A DNA stretch of 64,000 nucleotides from Apostichopus japonicus (Eukaryota; Echinodermata; Holothuroidea; Aspidochirotida; Stichopodidae): contig NC_092571.1 of the NCBI RefSeq assembly GCF_037975245.1, positions 14,503,417 to 14,567,416 on the forward strand, in the 5' to 3' direction. Positions 46,900 through 60,009 of the stretch are shown here, piece by piece. The position numbers and the translations under genes were made by a program. Every line of letters begins with the position of its first letter. Position 1 is the stretch's first letter. Below the pieces are notes generated by a model. It had not been told where the DNA came from, did not search any database, and saw only the letters and a program-made list of their open reading frames with translations.

Positions 46900-49770
46900 G
46901 GGAAAAGGACAAACCACATATCGTGTTAAGGTACAAAAGAAGCGCGCCAATATATTGAGCATTGCAGTTAGCATTTACCTGCAGAGACTTCTGTGTAATT
47001 TTAATAGAGACATAGAAAATAGATAAAGATGAGTAGGACGTAACGGAGACTCACGTTTGAAGAAAATAATATCAGCGTAACTAGGGGATGGCGTTTGGAC
47101 CGGAGGGGTTGATTAGTCTGTTAGCGGACCGGCCTTTGTTTCTAAAATTAGTTGATTGGATAGTGTGTGTGAACGTGGGAATGCATGTCGTCATATAGTA
47201 TTACAGTCATTATATTTATAACTTTCTTCTACTATAGTTCAATGGACGAAATAAAGTGCGTAGAGTTGTGAAGACACGGTCGTACTTTTTCTTTTCGCGA
47301 TAACTTCACCGAAATTGATGTGTATCTCAGTTCAATGAAATCATAAGTAACAAAACAAAAGCAAGCAGGATGCTTGATATTTGTGCTTTAATCTGTCACG
47401 GTTTTGTAGTCTGACTTTTTTCCTGAAGATCGTCTCACTGCATTTTGAAGTTTATCTTATCTGTCAACCACCGGATATCCGAGGACACTTACGGCGAGTA
47501 ACCTGTACACCTTGCCAATGAGAAGATTTTCTTTATCATAAATTTAATAAAATGAGTGTTGAAGGTACCACGAGGTTAGTTCATGAGAGGTCCGCGAAGT
47601 GCCCGATTAGAAAGAACCTAGAGTCAAGGGAATCGGTGATACGGAGAGTACCAAATTGAAACCTCAATAAGTACTATGTGAGCGCCGAATTGATATAAGA
47701 TGAGTTCTACCGCTGGTAGTTGGGTCATGCTTTTGAAGTTGATCCTGCTTTCTATAGCATATCTGTAAGTAATGGGCCAACCGCATACTGATCAACTGAA
47801 ATGACAAACTAAATAGTAGTCCGTGACTGGAAAAATAATTAGACTTTTACACAATGCGGTACATCAAGATTGGTGCAAAAATGGTGGAAAGATGAAGTAT
47901 TCAAATTAATTTAACTAATTTAAACACCATTATGAAACAATGCATATAAATTGACAAATTGATTAAAACAAAACCCCAAATAACTAATTATGAACGCAAC
48001 AGCGCTAAAACATAAAATAGTGAATTTTACTTGGAAATAGCGTAAACTAGTCCTCTAAAACACGACATCACATTATCCCAAACACCAATAGGAATAGATC
48101 CCCAACCTCTTAAACGCCTACAGTATATCTTGAATCAATAAACAAGAAAATATCACAAAATCAGAAAGCACTCAAAAGGATATGTACAGAACAGAGGAAA
48201 GAAGTAACGGCACATCTGGAATCGTAAAGAATACTCATTCTGTGCTACGGAATATTTAATAATTAATAATTTGAAATCTCTTTGAACTTAGTGGCTAGCC
48301 CGACGATACCAAGAAAAGTCTCTTAAAGGAAAATATGATCATAAATGATCATATAAGAAAAGCATTGAACACCAAACGATTGCCTATAGAGTCTAGCACT
48401 AATACTATAAATGATATTTCCAGAACCACAGAGACGTTTACAAACTCTAAACTATAATATACATAACATCAGAAAAAAACTTGCCATTGTCAAATGTCAG
48501 TATTCTACCATTAGGATCGGTTTTTAAAGATATATTATATATCATATGCTATCATTTTCTCTTCTGTGATTATCTTGTCATGTGATACACTTAATTTTGA
48601 CATGTTGATTTCCATTCATTTTCATTTTACAATTTCAATATTTCGTTCAGCAGAGTTATAGTTTGTCTTTTATATTCGATTCAATGATTAAAAAGTCAGG
48701 TGAATATTCATTGTTTCTTTTTTCGAATATTGTTTGATCTTGTGTAGAAATGATGAAGGAAGTGATTTCATTTCTTGATCGAAACAGTTTTGGGTAACTT
48801 GTTTTCGTAGGAAAGGTAATATAGACACCTAATCTGCTTCCTGGTTTTACTTTCATAATTCAGAGCATAGTCAATTTAAATATATTGAAAGTATTTTTTT
48901 TTTCTAACGAACGGCATTGGAAATTTTCACAAGTTAAGTTGTGTTTATTACAGGGTCAGAAGTATGTCGTTTATTACATTATTAACACATTGTCTCTTTT
49001 AATTAGTGTCACCGTTTACGTTCAATAAGAAGGTTATTGTACAGAATATATTCAATTATCGTTTATGTATCAAACGTAGTTTTAGGACTTCGTTAATTAA
49101 AACTAACTATAGAAAGGAATCTTTTTTATATAAAATAAATCGAAATATTATTATATCATAAACAGGGCAAATTTCTTTCAAATGTTATGTCAAAGCTCAC
49201 AAATCTGGATATTGCTTCAATTATTCACAATTTTAAAGCATAAATATACATGAAAGAAGAATCATTGACCACTGCACTATGGTGCTCAATATTTTATTTC
49301 CTTGATTTATTATAATTTTATTGAAATATATCATTCCATAAAGTAGAATTAAAAAAGTTCTCCGAGGGATTAATGTTTTATTACAATTGCAATATTATAA
49401 GTTTGTAAAAGAAAAGAAATATTCACACAGTTCATGACAGTTGCGTATAAATAGCACATTGTTTAAATCGGCATATGAACTCTCCTGAATCGGTGTTATC
49501 GATTAACGAAGATGACACAAAATCACATTAGGTGTCATTAATACTTTCACTTACACAGGAAATAATATACTAATAATAATACACTGTAAAGCTGTTCCAT
49601 TTACTTTCCCCTTCGTTAATGAATGATCAATAAAGTCTTGTTTTTTGTTAGAGTACATGACGCTGACATTCATTAACATGCTGTTACCTGATTTCTTCAT
49701 CAAGCAAATCGAAAGTCCATTAAACATGACACTATTTCTTGTGAACTTCTGTTACATCAGAGAGGTGTCT
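46900..49770. other. Unit C intron, no gene seen
   Basis: Colinear with 5.1-7.98 kb of unit A. It lies in the intron between the unit C transmembrane and tail exons. Nothing is recognised apart from the duplication itself. Confidence 0.4.
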
Positions 49771-49787
49771 ACAATACACCCTTAGTT

Positions 49788-52700
49788 GCCACTTTGAACG
49801 TGAATGGTATGAGGGATCATCGCAAGGGCAGTCGCATTTTCCAGTATTGTAAATCAATGGAGGTCGACTGCGTTTGCCTGCAAGAAGCACATATTTTGGA
49901 AGAAGATGTCCCTCTATGGGCTTATGAGTGGGGTGGTGGGCTGCATGCTTCGTTTGGTTCGTCTTCATCCTGTGGCACCGTCATCCTTCTGTCAGCTCGT
50001 CAGGCGGGTTGTGCCACTAGGGTGGAGACGGATCACGAGGGCCGATTGGTTTGCATTCTATTCAAGTATCCACAGGGTAACATCTCCATTTGCAATGTGT
50101 ATGCTCCCAATCGGCTTTCTGCTAGACGAGATTTTTTGTAACACGCTGCCTTCCTTTGTTCCTGGTAGTGCGCCGTGTGTCATGGTCGGAGACTTTAACT
50201 GTGTCCCAGACTCGGGTCTTGACAGACTCGGAACTTCTGTGTCTGCAAGTCCCGACGCTGGGATCACAGAATTGGACAGATTCACTTCGGCACACCTTTT
50301 AGCCGATGTCTGGAGGCATATGCACCCGTGTAGTACGGTATATACGTGGGTGAGGCCTAACGGTGAAGATGCCTCCAGGATAGATCGACTGTATGCGCCC
50401 GTAAGTTTTAAATTTTCGGGTTGCGAGACGCTCAGCTGTCCGCTCTCTGACCATGACACTGTGGTAGCACGTTTTGTTTTGCCTTCCATTTTCCCGATCG
50501 GGCGGGGCCTATGGAAGCTTAACTGTCGGATTCTTGGCGAGGAAGAGTTCCGCCAAGGTTTCGAGACCAGGTACAAAGGATGGCAAACATTGAAGCCGGC
50601 CTTTGTCTCTACATCTCAGTGGTGGGATGATGTCAAGTTGCGCATCAAACGCTACGCAATTCAGTATTGCGTGACCCGCGCACGGCGTCGAAGAGAAAAA
50701 TTCTCGAAGCTGTGCGCGGAGGTGAAGTTTGGCGACCCTTCGGCAGTCATCGCTTTGCAGACTTATCTCGATGAAAAGTACCACGGTGCCCGCGTCAGGG
50801 CCCGTGTCGAAGCGGTGGAAGCCGAGGAGCGCCCTTCACTGAGGTGTTACCAGTCCGTTAGCTCATCGGCGGGTGAGAGACGCGTCCCGTCTGTGCGCGC
50901 TACCGATGGGACCGTGGTCAGTGACCCTCACGGCATTGCCCGCGTATATAAAGAGTATTATTCGAGTTTGTTTACGCGTGGCAATGTCGACTTGTCGGCA
51001 CAGGCTGATTTATTGAGGGGAATCTCTAAAACCGTTCCCCACGATGTCAATGATATTTTAGGGGGCGGAATAACCACTGTTGAGCTTTGAAGGGCGCTTT
51101 CGAAGATGAAGAATGGCAAGTCCCCGGGCTCGGACGGGCTTCCGAGGGAGTTCTACCGAACCTTCTGGACAATAATAGGACCCGACATCAGAGCCGTCTT
51201 CGAGGACGCCTTCCAAAACGGACTGTTAAACCAAAGTCAACGTCTGGGCATGATTACTTTGCTGCCAAAGTCTGGGGACCCCTTGGATCCCCAAAACAAG
51301 CGTCCGATCACCTTGTTAAATGTGGACTACAAGTTGCTGGCTAAGGCTTTGTGCAACCGCCTTGCACTGGCTATGCCGCATCTTGTTGGTGATCTCCAGA
51401 CTTGTGCAGTGAAGGGTCATTGCATCCAGCAGAACTTGCGGTTGATGCGCGACTTGACCGACTTTGTTATTGAGCGTGATCTGCCATGTGCATTGGTGTC
51501 TCTGGACCAGCAGAAGGCCTTTGACATGGTGGATCGCGGTTTTTTAATGAATGTATTGGAGACGTTTCAGTTGCACCCAAATTTTCGTAAATGGATTTCT
51601 GTTTTGTATCAAGAAAGTTACAGTTCTGTTATCGTAAATGGGTTTTGTTCGGAGGTTTTTAACGTAGAGAGGGGGGTGCGCCAGGGGTGCCCTCTGTCTC
51701 CATTACTTTATGTTTTGTTTAGCGAGTCCCTCTCTCGTCTTTTGGAAAGGGATTCCAAACTTGTTCCATTCGTTGTGCCAGGGGGTGCCAAATATGCAGA
51801 TGACGTAACGTGTGTTGTTTCGAGTCTGGGCTCCTTTCGTGCCCTCTCGCAGGATTTATCTGTCTTTGAGAGAGCTACCGGGGCGAAGTTGAATCCGGAA
51901 AAGACAAAGGGCCTTCGCCTTGGTAGCTAGAGATACAGAGACTTACCATTCGGTGCGTCGTGGTCGGATCAGAATATCAACATTAATGGTATATGGTTCG
52001 GCTACGATGCACCTTGTGACGTCACCTGGAACGAGAGGGCTGAGGTATTTGAGAGCAGGCTCGAAGCCTTTGGCACCCGCTGGCTTTCGATCCTAGGGAA
52101 AGTCACCGTAATTAATCGTTTTGTTTCAACCATCTTGTGGTACCCGGGCGCGGTGTATCCAATTCCGCGTCGCGTCCTGGTGAGGTTGGAGAGAGAGCGA
52201 TATTTTCATTCATTTGGTCGGGTGGTACAGAGCTTGTCAAAAGGGCGGTAATGTACCAAAAACTGGAGAAGGGTGGGTTGGGGGTGGTTCATCTGGGAAG
52301 TAAATTGACCTTTTTGTTATTTAAGCAGTTGTTTGTAGCGGTAACTGACCCAGGGTTGCCTTGTTCATATTTTGTACGTTTTTGGGGCGGTTTGCACCTG
52401 CGTCGATGGGTCCCGGCGCTGTTTAGCAACAGAACCGCATAGTAGTACTCCAAACAGGGTGGTGCGTGTCATTTGCTCCGCTCTGATTGAGTTGCCCCCT
52501 GTTGACCTGTCACAGCCGGCCCTCGTTCACAGTTCGTTGCGGAATAGGGCCTTGAATGCAATTTTTGTCCAGGGACGTCATTCTGCCGAAGTATGGCGTT
52601 CGGTGCATTCAAGGCTGAATGGTTGCAGGCTCCGTGATCTCGCATGGAGAGTTGCACACGGTGCCTTGGTGACCAACCTAAAAAGATATCATTGGGGATT

Positions 52701-53308
52701 CGGTGATGGACTGTGCCCTAGGACCGGCTGTGACAGCTTAGAGAGTACTGCTCATGTTTTTTGGCATTGTTGCTTTGTAGTAAACTTATGGGAGTGGTTC
52801 CAGACCTGGACCGACCGTGTTACGGGAGACCGTTCATGGTCGGTGGGGCAGGGCTTTATTTTATATGGGGTAGACCCTCCAGTTTGTTCGGTTGCTGTGT
52901 TGCACCGCATCATTTTTGTTTGCTCTGTTGTAAAAAAACATGTTAGGCGGAATAGATGTAATTTGGTTTTTAGGGGGAAATTTGCCAGTTGGCAGGCAGT
53001 CCTGGAGGCGGTTAAGTCTGACATTCGCCTTCAAATTGAAGGCGATTTTCGCCGTTTATCTGGGGCTGCCTTTTTTGGACGCTGGTGTGCTGGGGAGGGG
53101 TTTTTCGTTTCGCTGCGTGCGGGTCGTCCATTTGTAGGTTTTTGAACGTTTGAGTGGGGAGGGGGGTAGGCGTTTTGTCTCTGCAGGTCGGCGGGCGTAT
53201 GTTTATTTGGCTCGCTAGACCTGAGTTTCGTTTGTCAGAATGGGATGGTTCGGTAGTGCCGTTTGGCCGTGACGTTTTGTATCCCTCATGGCGGGTCACG
53301 TAAAAAGC
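49788..53308 (+). mobile_element. LINE copy L-3 (L1/Tx1-like) with target-site duplication
   Basis: 5'-truncated at the first codons of ORF2 and complete at the 3' end (…GGGTCACGTAAAAAGC). The flanks ATACACCCTTAGTT (49774-49787) and ATACCCTTAGTT (53309-53320) are a slightly altered target-site duplication. Unit A (about 7976) and unit B (about 19710) show the uninterrupted site, so this insertion came after the duplications. Confidence 0.92.
49794..53145 (+). pseudogene. LINE L-3 ORF2, inactivated
   Basis: The same endonuclease plus reverse-transcriptase protein as L-1 and L-2. Damage seen: a frameshift near 50135 (after SARRDF), a nonsense codon TGA at about 51088 replacing the Trp of VELWRAL, a 15-nt in-frame deletion just before YADD (about 51790), TAG at about 51928 replacing the Trp of LGSWRY, and further shifts near 52190 and 52435. 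Core motifs FDMVDRGFL and RGVRQGCPLSPLLYVL remain readable. It cannot make an active protein. Confidence 0.88.
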
Positions 53309-53989
53309 ATACCCTTAGTTCAATTAAATCAGTAAAACAATATTTTGAAACTTCTTGACGCCTGTTTTCACTTTCAGCTAACGCAGCTGTTTGGGCTAAC
53401 CAAAGGAAATAACAAGATCCAAACATACACGTATCATTTGATACCACTCTACTGATTATATAAGAATTAAGTAATATTATATGATGTTAAATCAGTATGT
53501 GAACAATATTCAGAGGTTTGATTGACGCCTGTTTCTCACTCTCAGCTTACGAAGCAGATTGGGCTGATCAAAGGCTCTACATACACATTTGATACGGGTT
53601 TACTGTTGATACGTACAATCTACCTTTAGTAATGTTTCATCTGGTATAACAGTCTACGAGGACCTTACATATAGAAATGCTGTAAGTCAAGACACGATTA
53701 ACTTCACAAGGTGATAATCACATCCAAGCCCCTGATTTGAAATACGTTTATTCTAGATTATTGTATTGATGACAGTTCCATGGTTACTCAATATAATAAT
53801 ATATTCACTTGAAATGATATATTTATGGTATATTAGTGGACCCCAAATTCCCCAAGATCCAAGAACAACATTGAAGCCTTTCCATTATAGAACTTTTCCT
53901 TAACTTCATAAAATCAACGATATATAAAGATTTCATTTCAACATATATCCAACTTTTTTTAAGCTGTGCGTTAACGTTCCCGCAGACAT

Positions 53990-55563
53990 ATTCTGCAATT
54001 TTTACAGTTAAATGTTTAAGATTGAAAACCCCAAATTCTGCAGATACGAAGGACAAGTCCAAGTTTTATTACTCTGCTTGGTATCACTAACTATTGAGTC
54101 CATGATTAATCAGAAAATTTTCGGGCAGATACGTCACCGATACGATACAATTCGGTATTTTTCAGCTCTAATCGAAGTACTTAATAAAATTTGCATGACA
54201 TTGAAATCATATGGAAAGAGAAAGTCACATCATCCCACAACCGAAAACAATATTTTCATCTGATAGTTGCTTCATCTTGACAAGAAAAATCCATTCAGTG
54301 CCTTCGTGAAACGTTATCAGGAACATTTCGAAAAATAAAGAAGGGAGACGGGAAGGCTCCATATTGAATTATTCCAGTCTACAAAACTCTTCCAATTGCG
54401 TTATACCTTGTGCATTAACTACCGTTCCTTTCATATATTAAAGAGTTTCCCATTGTACACAAAAGTACGGACAGATATGTCTCCGGTGTGACACACCTCG
54501 GTGACATTCCACTCAAATGTAAGTACATCTATATGATATTTATATGAAGAAGAAATATTAGAGAAGGCAATGTCAAATCATACGACTCATAAGAACAGGT
54601 TTGACCTGATAGTTGATCCATCTACACTATAAAAATAACAATCAGTTCCCTTTGGAAAACGACGCTAACAGGAACATTACGAAGAATAATATAGAAAATG
54701 TAAAATCACTACGTTGCAAGTTCACGTCTCAATCAATATTCGACTGTCTTTAAGCGGTGCGATAACGATGTTGCCGCAAGCTCTTTTTAAAATGCCCCGT
54801 TCCGTCAAAAGATTAGGATTGAACCTACCTAACTTCATTTAATTATAATCTAAGTACTATATAATGTTAATATGGAAAGCAAAAATCGAAAGGAACATAT
54901 CATTGTACACAAAAGAAAGAACAGATATGTAGCCGCTCTGTGATATCTCGGTGATGTTCAACTCACAATCTAAGTACTATATAATATGTATTTATTAAAT
55001 ATGTAGAAAGACCCGGCCACACAACAGAAAGACAGGCGAATAACAATATATTGATCTCATAGTTGATCCATCTTGACATTATTTAAAAAAAAAACAATAT
55101 TCTCGAGAAAAAAGTGCATTTTCCCTTTAAAATAGTTTAGAAGGTGTAGGTTTGAAAGCAACAAGAAAACATGATCATAATCATTATCACTGTGCGAGTA
55201 TTCTTCCCTGAGCATATAATCTCCGAGAAAACAGCCGATTGTACGCAACACTACGATCAGATTTGTCTCCGGTGTAGGTCATCCCCATGAGTTTCAACAC
55301 TAATCTAAGTACTATATTTATGAAAACGAAATATTTGTAAAGGGGAAGTGATATCTACAGCCAAACAACATATTATTGATTTTTAGTTGCGTTAATAACA
55401 GAGAATTAATTATGTTGTCCCGTTTTCTAGTTGCAGGTTTAGGATTGAAAAACAAATCATGGAAGTAAGATAGATAATATCCGCTTCAAATCGCATCAAA
55501 CATCATCGCATTGTACTGGCAGCCACAGATAAACTGCAAATTCACCTTCAACCTGATTATCCT
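53990..55563 (-). pseudogene. Array of decayed V-type Ig exons (unit C)
   Basis: About five tandem relics, at about 53990-54330, 54390-54700, 54720-55130 (two overlapping pieces), 55250-55380 and 55420-55560. The best preserved, minus strand near 54570-54460, reads SSYKYHIDVLTF then NVTEVCHTGDISVRTF as one open stretch of about 37 codons, clearly the V domain of the IgSF exon. Upstream of it the frame is shifted. Stops and shifts exclude use as they stand. Position and strand match the unit B array. Confidence 0.72.
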
Positions 55564-55572
55564 CCGCATAAG

Positions 55573-55762
55573 GGTACTTTTTAAGAAAAAGTCGCCCAGG
55601 AAAGAAACTGGGCACGAAAACCAAACTACCAAACGACTGATCCGCTCTCAACCCCAGTCCCCTCGTATCGGGACTGTGACTGTGTGATCATCGTCGGGTG
55701 TGCATCACCATTCCCCTCGAAAGGGAACCGAAACCAAACCACACATGATCTTGGCCAAAAGG
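55573..55762 (-). mobile_element. U2-headed SINE, copy 5 (minus strand)
   Basis: On the minus strand: GGCCTTTTGGCCAAGATCATG, a body with AGTCCCGATACGAGGGGACT and a CCCAG...CTGGG hairpin, ending in a T-rich tail. A perfect 9-bp target-site duplication CCGCATAAG flanks it (55564-55572 and 55763-55771). It sits next to a V-exon relic. Confidence 0.88.
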
Positions 55763-56079
55763 CCGCATAAGACTTTTCAAAAGCATTTGGCAGCCAGTGT
55801 GAAACTCACAATGTCATAAACTTTATGATAGACTGAAAATATATGCATTCACATGTTCGGAAAGATAATTCGTCAATCATAGCATAATCATTTAAATTAT
55901 TCTGGATAATGAACGCCAAAATACATAAAATAGTATTAATCATCTATTCCCGTTAATTAGTGATACATATACACAAGGCATACTTTGAATGAACTTATAT
56001 GTAGTTATCATAGTGTCATAGTATCAATCATAGTGGAACTATTTTTTACTGTAGATGTATAACGTATAACTGTGCTTAC

Positions 56080-56164
56080 CTGTAGACATATACGATGGCT
56101 ATCACAGAGACGACGAGTATTACGGCAATTACGATCATCAACAACGTCATTATGTTCTTCGTGT
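56080..56164 (-). CDS. IgSF receptor, transmembrane exon (unit C)
   Basis: An 85-nt exon with acceptor CATTTCTGCAG and donor CAG|GTAAGC, phases 1 in and 2 out, identical in layout to the unit B exon at 31000-30916. It encodes one hydrophobic helix beginning MTLLMIVIAVILVVSVIAI and ending VYVYR. The open frame and splice sites are intact although other exons of this gene copy are damaged. Confidence 0.7.
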
Positions 56165-56389
56165 CTGCAGAAATGACAGTAAGATGCACAAATATATTAA
56201 CATGAGCAACCAAACTACGTAAGTCGATTAACTTCACCGCACTTGGGTGAATGTTCTTGTGAGTTCAACATGACGTACTTTTGTTTATAACATATGTACT
56301 AACTTTGTAAAATGTTATACATTTGGAAATTGTGCTTAGATACAAGATTTCGTCGAATTGATTTTTTGCATCAATTAAAAATTACCCAA

Positions 56390-57306
56390 CGAGGTAGGTT
56401 TGCTCGCAGTGTGGAATGGAGGGCTATGTTTTTCGCGCCTGCCCCTCGTCGTATGTAGCAAAGGCGAAACGCGACGAGCAGCCGGCAATGGGATATGTTC
56501 CAGTTACAAAGGGTTTCTAGACAGAGTAAAAAGGTGGACGTCCCGGTGCCCCCTCTGTATCCCTTGTTGATACTGACCCCTTACCGAACCCCGCAGATCA
56601 CCCTACTGTCACTCGCTTCCCTTAACTCCTCCGACAGACGATTCCAGCAGTCTGTCGAACAGTGACTCGGTCTCTTTGAAATCGTGTCCTGGTTTGATGA
56701 GGTCGGAAGCCCTCTCTGAAGAGGTCGGCTTCATGTGATTCCGTTGAGGAATTATGTAACAGAACCCGCGTAAAATGGTTGGAGTCCTCTTTAGAGTCAA
56801 ATGTTTTACTTCATTTGGTCTGGTAAAACAGAACTTTTTAAAAGGGTGGTTTTATATCAGACTTTAGTCACTGGGGATTTGGGTGTGGTTTATTTGCCCA
56901 GCAAACAGCAAACTATCCACTAAGGCAACTGTTCGTAGCAGTAGAAAATGAAGGTCTGCCATATTCGTATTTTTGCAGATTTTGGGGTGGCTTATATGTG
57001 CGTCGTTGGGTTCGAAATATGTTACGGAACTCGGCGTACTACGTTCGTTGTGGTGTTATTGTTAGCATCACTGAAGCATTGCATTACCAATAGCTTTCTG
57101 TGGATTTGTCTCGGCCTTCTAATATTCAGAAGATCATATTAGAACAAGCTGTTTGACCGAGCTGTTCGCACAGAATCATCATCCGACCGATGTATTGTGA
57201 TCTGTACATTCTAGGTTACATAATACAAGGCTTTTTCGGACATGATTACTGGTGACCGATCATTGATCAGTGACGTTTTGGATTCCGCTTAGCGCATTAC
57301 TTAAAA
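56390..57306 (+). mobile_element. Old LINE relic (unit C counterpart of 32.1-34.2 kb)
   Basis: Starts with an ORF1 knuckle region (GTGTGGAATGGAGGGC, FRACPS-like), then jumps to ORF2 C-terminal sequence (FIWSGKTEL, GDLGVVYLPSKQ near 56810-56910; FADFGVAYMC near 56980) and ends with the LINE tail GTGACGTTTTGGATTCCGC (57270-57306). Large internal deletions. The same left junction as in unit B shows a shared ancestral insertion. Confidence 0.65.
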
Positions 57307-57309
57307 GTA

Positions 57310-58620
57310 CCGGCAAATAACATAGCAATATGTTGACTTGTTTGTATGCGGTCCGTCAAATCGATGAAAGCTACAACCGACGATGTCTGGTTAAAGAAAC
57401 TAAAATACATAAAAATGATTGAATTTTGGTATAAATGGCACACCGAGAGTTGAAATATTAAATAACAAAAGTGAATTCGTTTGCTGTTCTACCTGGAATG
57501 TGTTGAAAAGAACCCCTTCAAAGAAAAATCTCTGTTTGTCCGATACAATTGTCAATCACTTAATTGATCATAAACGGAAAATAAAAACATCGTGTTTTTG
57601 TTTCGTTGTTTATCATTGTTTGACCTTGTAGTAATAAGAAACAATCAATGAATTAATTAATTTCCTCCTCGAATAAAAAAAAAACTATTCAACTTGTTTG
57701 CCTGTATGTAGGAAAAACAGAGAAATTAGGAAAGAGAAGTACACTTCCGGGTTTTACTTTAACAATTCAAAGCATAACAAGCTCCAAGACGTTGGAATTA
57801 CATTTTTCTCACGAATGGCATTAATAGAGATTCTTTAAGAAAAGTATAGTGGATTAACTTCTGTTTAAATGCTTTTAGAAGTTTTGACAAATGAAACCTT
57901 CTAATCGATACGATACAATACAATTTTGAAAACTTTCTTTGGATTTTTGTTGGACCTTATAGTGTTCAATAAGAATATTAATGTGGTGATTGCATTCATT
58001 GATCGATTAGCATTAAACTTACTTTCGTGAACAATTTACTAGTTATAGGAAAAATAGCTAGCAATACTTTTACTTTATAGTTTTCATGTATAGTTTACTA
58101 AAAGACGGTAAAATTTGCCTACTACCTTCAAACGAATGAAAAATCAGCATATAAAACGTCCGCATAACGTCCGAAATAAGTGTTTCGAGTGAAAATGAGA
58201 TACCAAATCTGATTTCTTTAAAATAGTACTCGCACTTTTTTCAAACAACTTAATTATTATTTACACCAAATTTTCCTGACTTTCCCTTTGATTGGAAAAG
58301 GTAGCTTGTGTGAGCTAGATGGAGGTTTTTATTGATTCTCTTTATAAGTGGAACTAAAATAAATGAGGTTATTTCTGTTTTGACAACATCAAAAACCATG
58401 GATCTCTCTGTCTAAATCACGTCAAAATAATATTAAACAAAATATGACTTGTTAGGATAAATAAAAATTAAACCCTGTCTGTTCTTTTTCTGATGATCCT
58501 ATGTTAGCTAGATTAACGAAATAGTAGACTAAAACTTTGATGATCTTCCAGGCAAGATTAGAGCGTGTTGCGTAGTTACATAGTGATAAGGTCACATGAG
58601 ATGTAGTTTCCTAATACTGC
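57310..58620. other. Intron with two old copies of the 48.7-49.0 kb block
   Basis: 57560-57840 and 57930-58090 each resemble 48.71-48.93 kb (TTTGATCTTGT, then AACTTGTTTTCGTAGGAAA, then GGTTTTACTTTCATAATTC). This points to older, partial duplications within the locus. No gene is seen. Confidence 0.45.
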
Positions 58621-59534
58621 ATTGCTAAAGAAACTGTTAGATGTGCTGCAGTGATAGTACTTGAGATGACAGTGCCATGGATTCAGTTGTAAGTATTTTG
58701 GATTATAAACGTCCAACACAAATACTGAAATTACAAAAAACATAATATACAGCTTCCTTTAGTCAGTGGTTGTGACAAAAGCACCAACCAGTTTAGTTTT
58801 TGATGTTTCCATATTCTTTGTTACCTTTATTTGATTATGTTGGGAGTAGTAGATCCCTTTGAAGCTGTGGTGAAATTTACTTGCATCTTCCCTCGTCCAT
58901 CTCACAAAAAAACCCATGAGATCATTACGTCTTCCCCCCACCCCCCCCCCTCCTCACAGGAACTGTTAGGTCACAACCACGTTTTTCATTTCACGTCATG
59001 AGAATTACCATCAAGCTTCTATACAGTCTTATATTTTAAATCCAACTATGAATCCTAGGATGCCGTCTTTCATTACAATTTTGGGGTACGCAATGAAACC
59101 ACACTGAAAAACATAATTCTCCAGATTATGCAATTTGTAACATTGGAATACCAATAATTTGCTAAGCTTTTGTTCTCCTAAACCTTAACAGTATTTAATA
59201 TCTATACGTTGTACGTGTTTCTGTACGTTTAGTTGAACGATTGCAAATAATATGTACAACAAAGTAAGGTTGCATCTTGAATGAGTTTCACAAATGTGGT
59301 GACTCAGGAACGGGACCTCTTCGTCTATCCAACAAATACCTAAGGTCAGAGAAACTGGAGAAATGAAAACACGAGTAACAAATATTTATTACAGCTTTAT
59401 ACTTTAGTATGTTTCATAAACTATGTTGTTTGTATTGTTTTCTTTAGTATTTGGAAAGTGGGTTAAGATATTGTCTGCCAGCAATGTTCTTACAAGCTTC
59501 ATAATATACAAATATCATAAGAGCGATGACTAAC

Positions 59535-59846
59535 CTTGATCGGTTCTAGAGATGTTAAATTCACATCTGTCATCGTACTGTGATGTAGAAAGGGACTCCA
59601 ACGGTTCATGAGTAGCGATGCATCCAACAATTGAGTTCTTATCACAAGAAGTAACGTACACTGAAAGCTCTTTAGTTCCGTTATTATCTGTGTAATATTT
59701 CTGATAATCACAGCCCTCGGGTTTGATTACTTCCAGATTTATCGGTGGATACCCGCCTGTTATTGAACAAGATAGGACGACGTGGTATGATGCAGATGGA
59801 GATGAGGAGGGGCCTTCACAAACAAGAGGTGTAGGAGGCTGGTAGA
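59535..59846 (-). CDS. IgSF receptor, Ig-domain exon 2 (unit C)
   Basis: A 312-nt exon with acceptor TTCTTTACAG and donor CAAG|GTTAGT, phase 1 on both sides. It is open throughout (103 codons) with the six-cysteine pattern of unit B exon 2 (PLVCEGP, LSCSITGG, GCDYQKYY, TSCDKN, VGCIAT, DRCEF) and the glycosylation site NNGT. It lacks the 36-nt insertion near the acceptor. V-domain remnants upstream (59860-60010) are frame-broken. It could still be spliced to the unit C transmembrane exon. Confidence 0.7.
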
Positions 59847-60009
59847 CTGTAAAGAATTTATATATGTAATGAGTGTAAAGAGTATACGGGAGTTATCATC
59901 AGTCAATGGTAGACGATAAAGTACAAACATCGTCTCGTTGAAGGTTGAAGATGGAGTAAGTGAAATTAGCCTTTGTAACTCAAGGAAAGTAGCACGAGTA
60001 ATCCTCATT

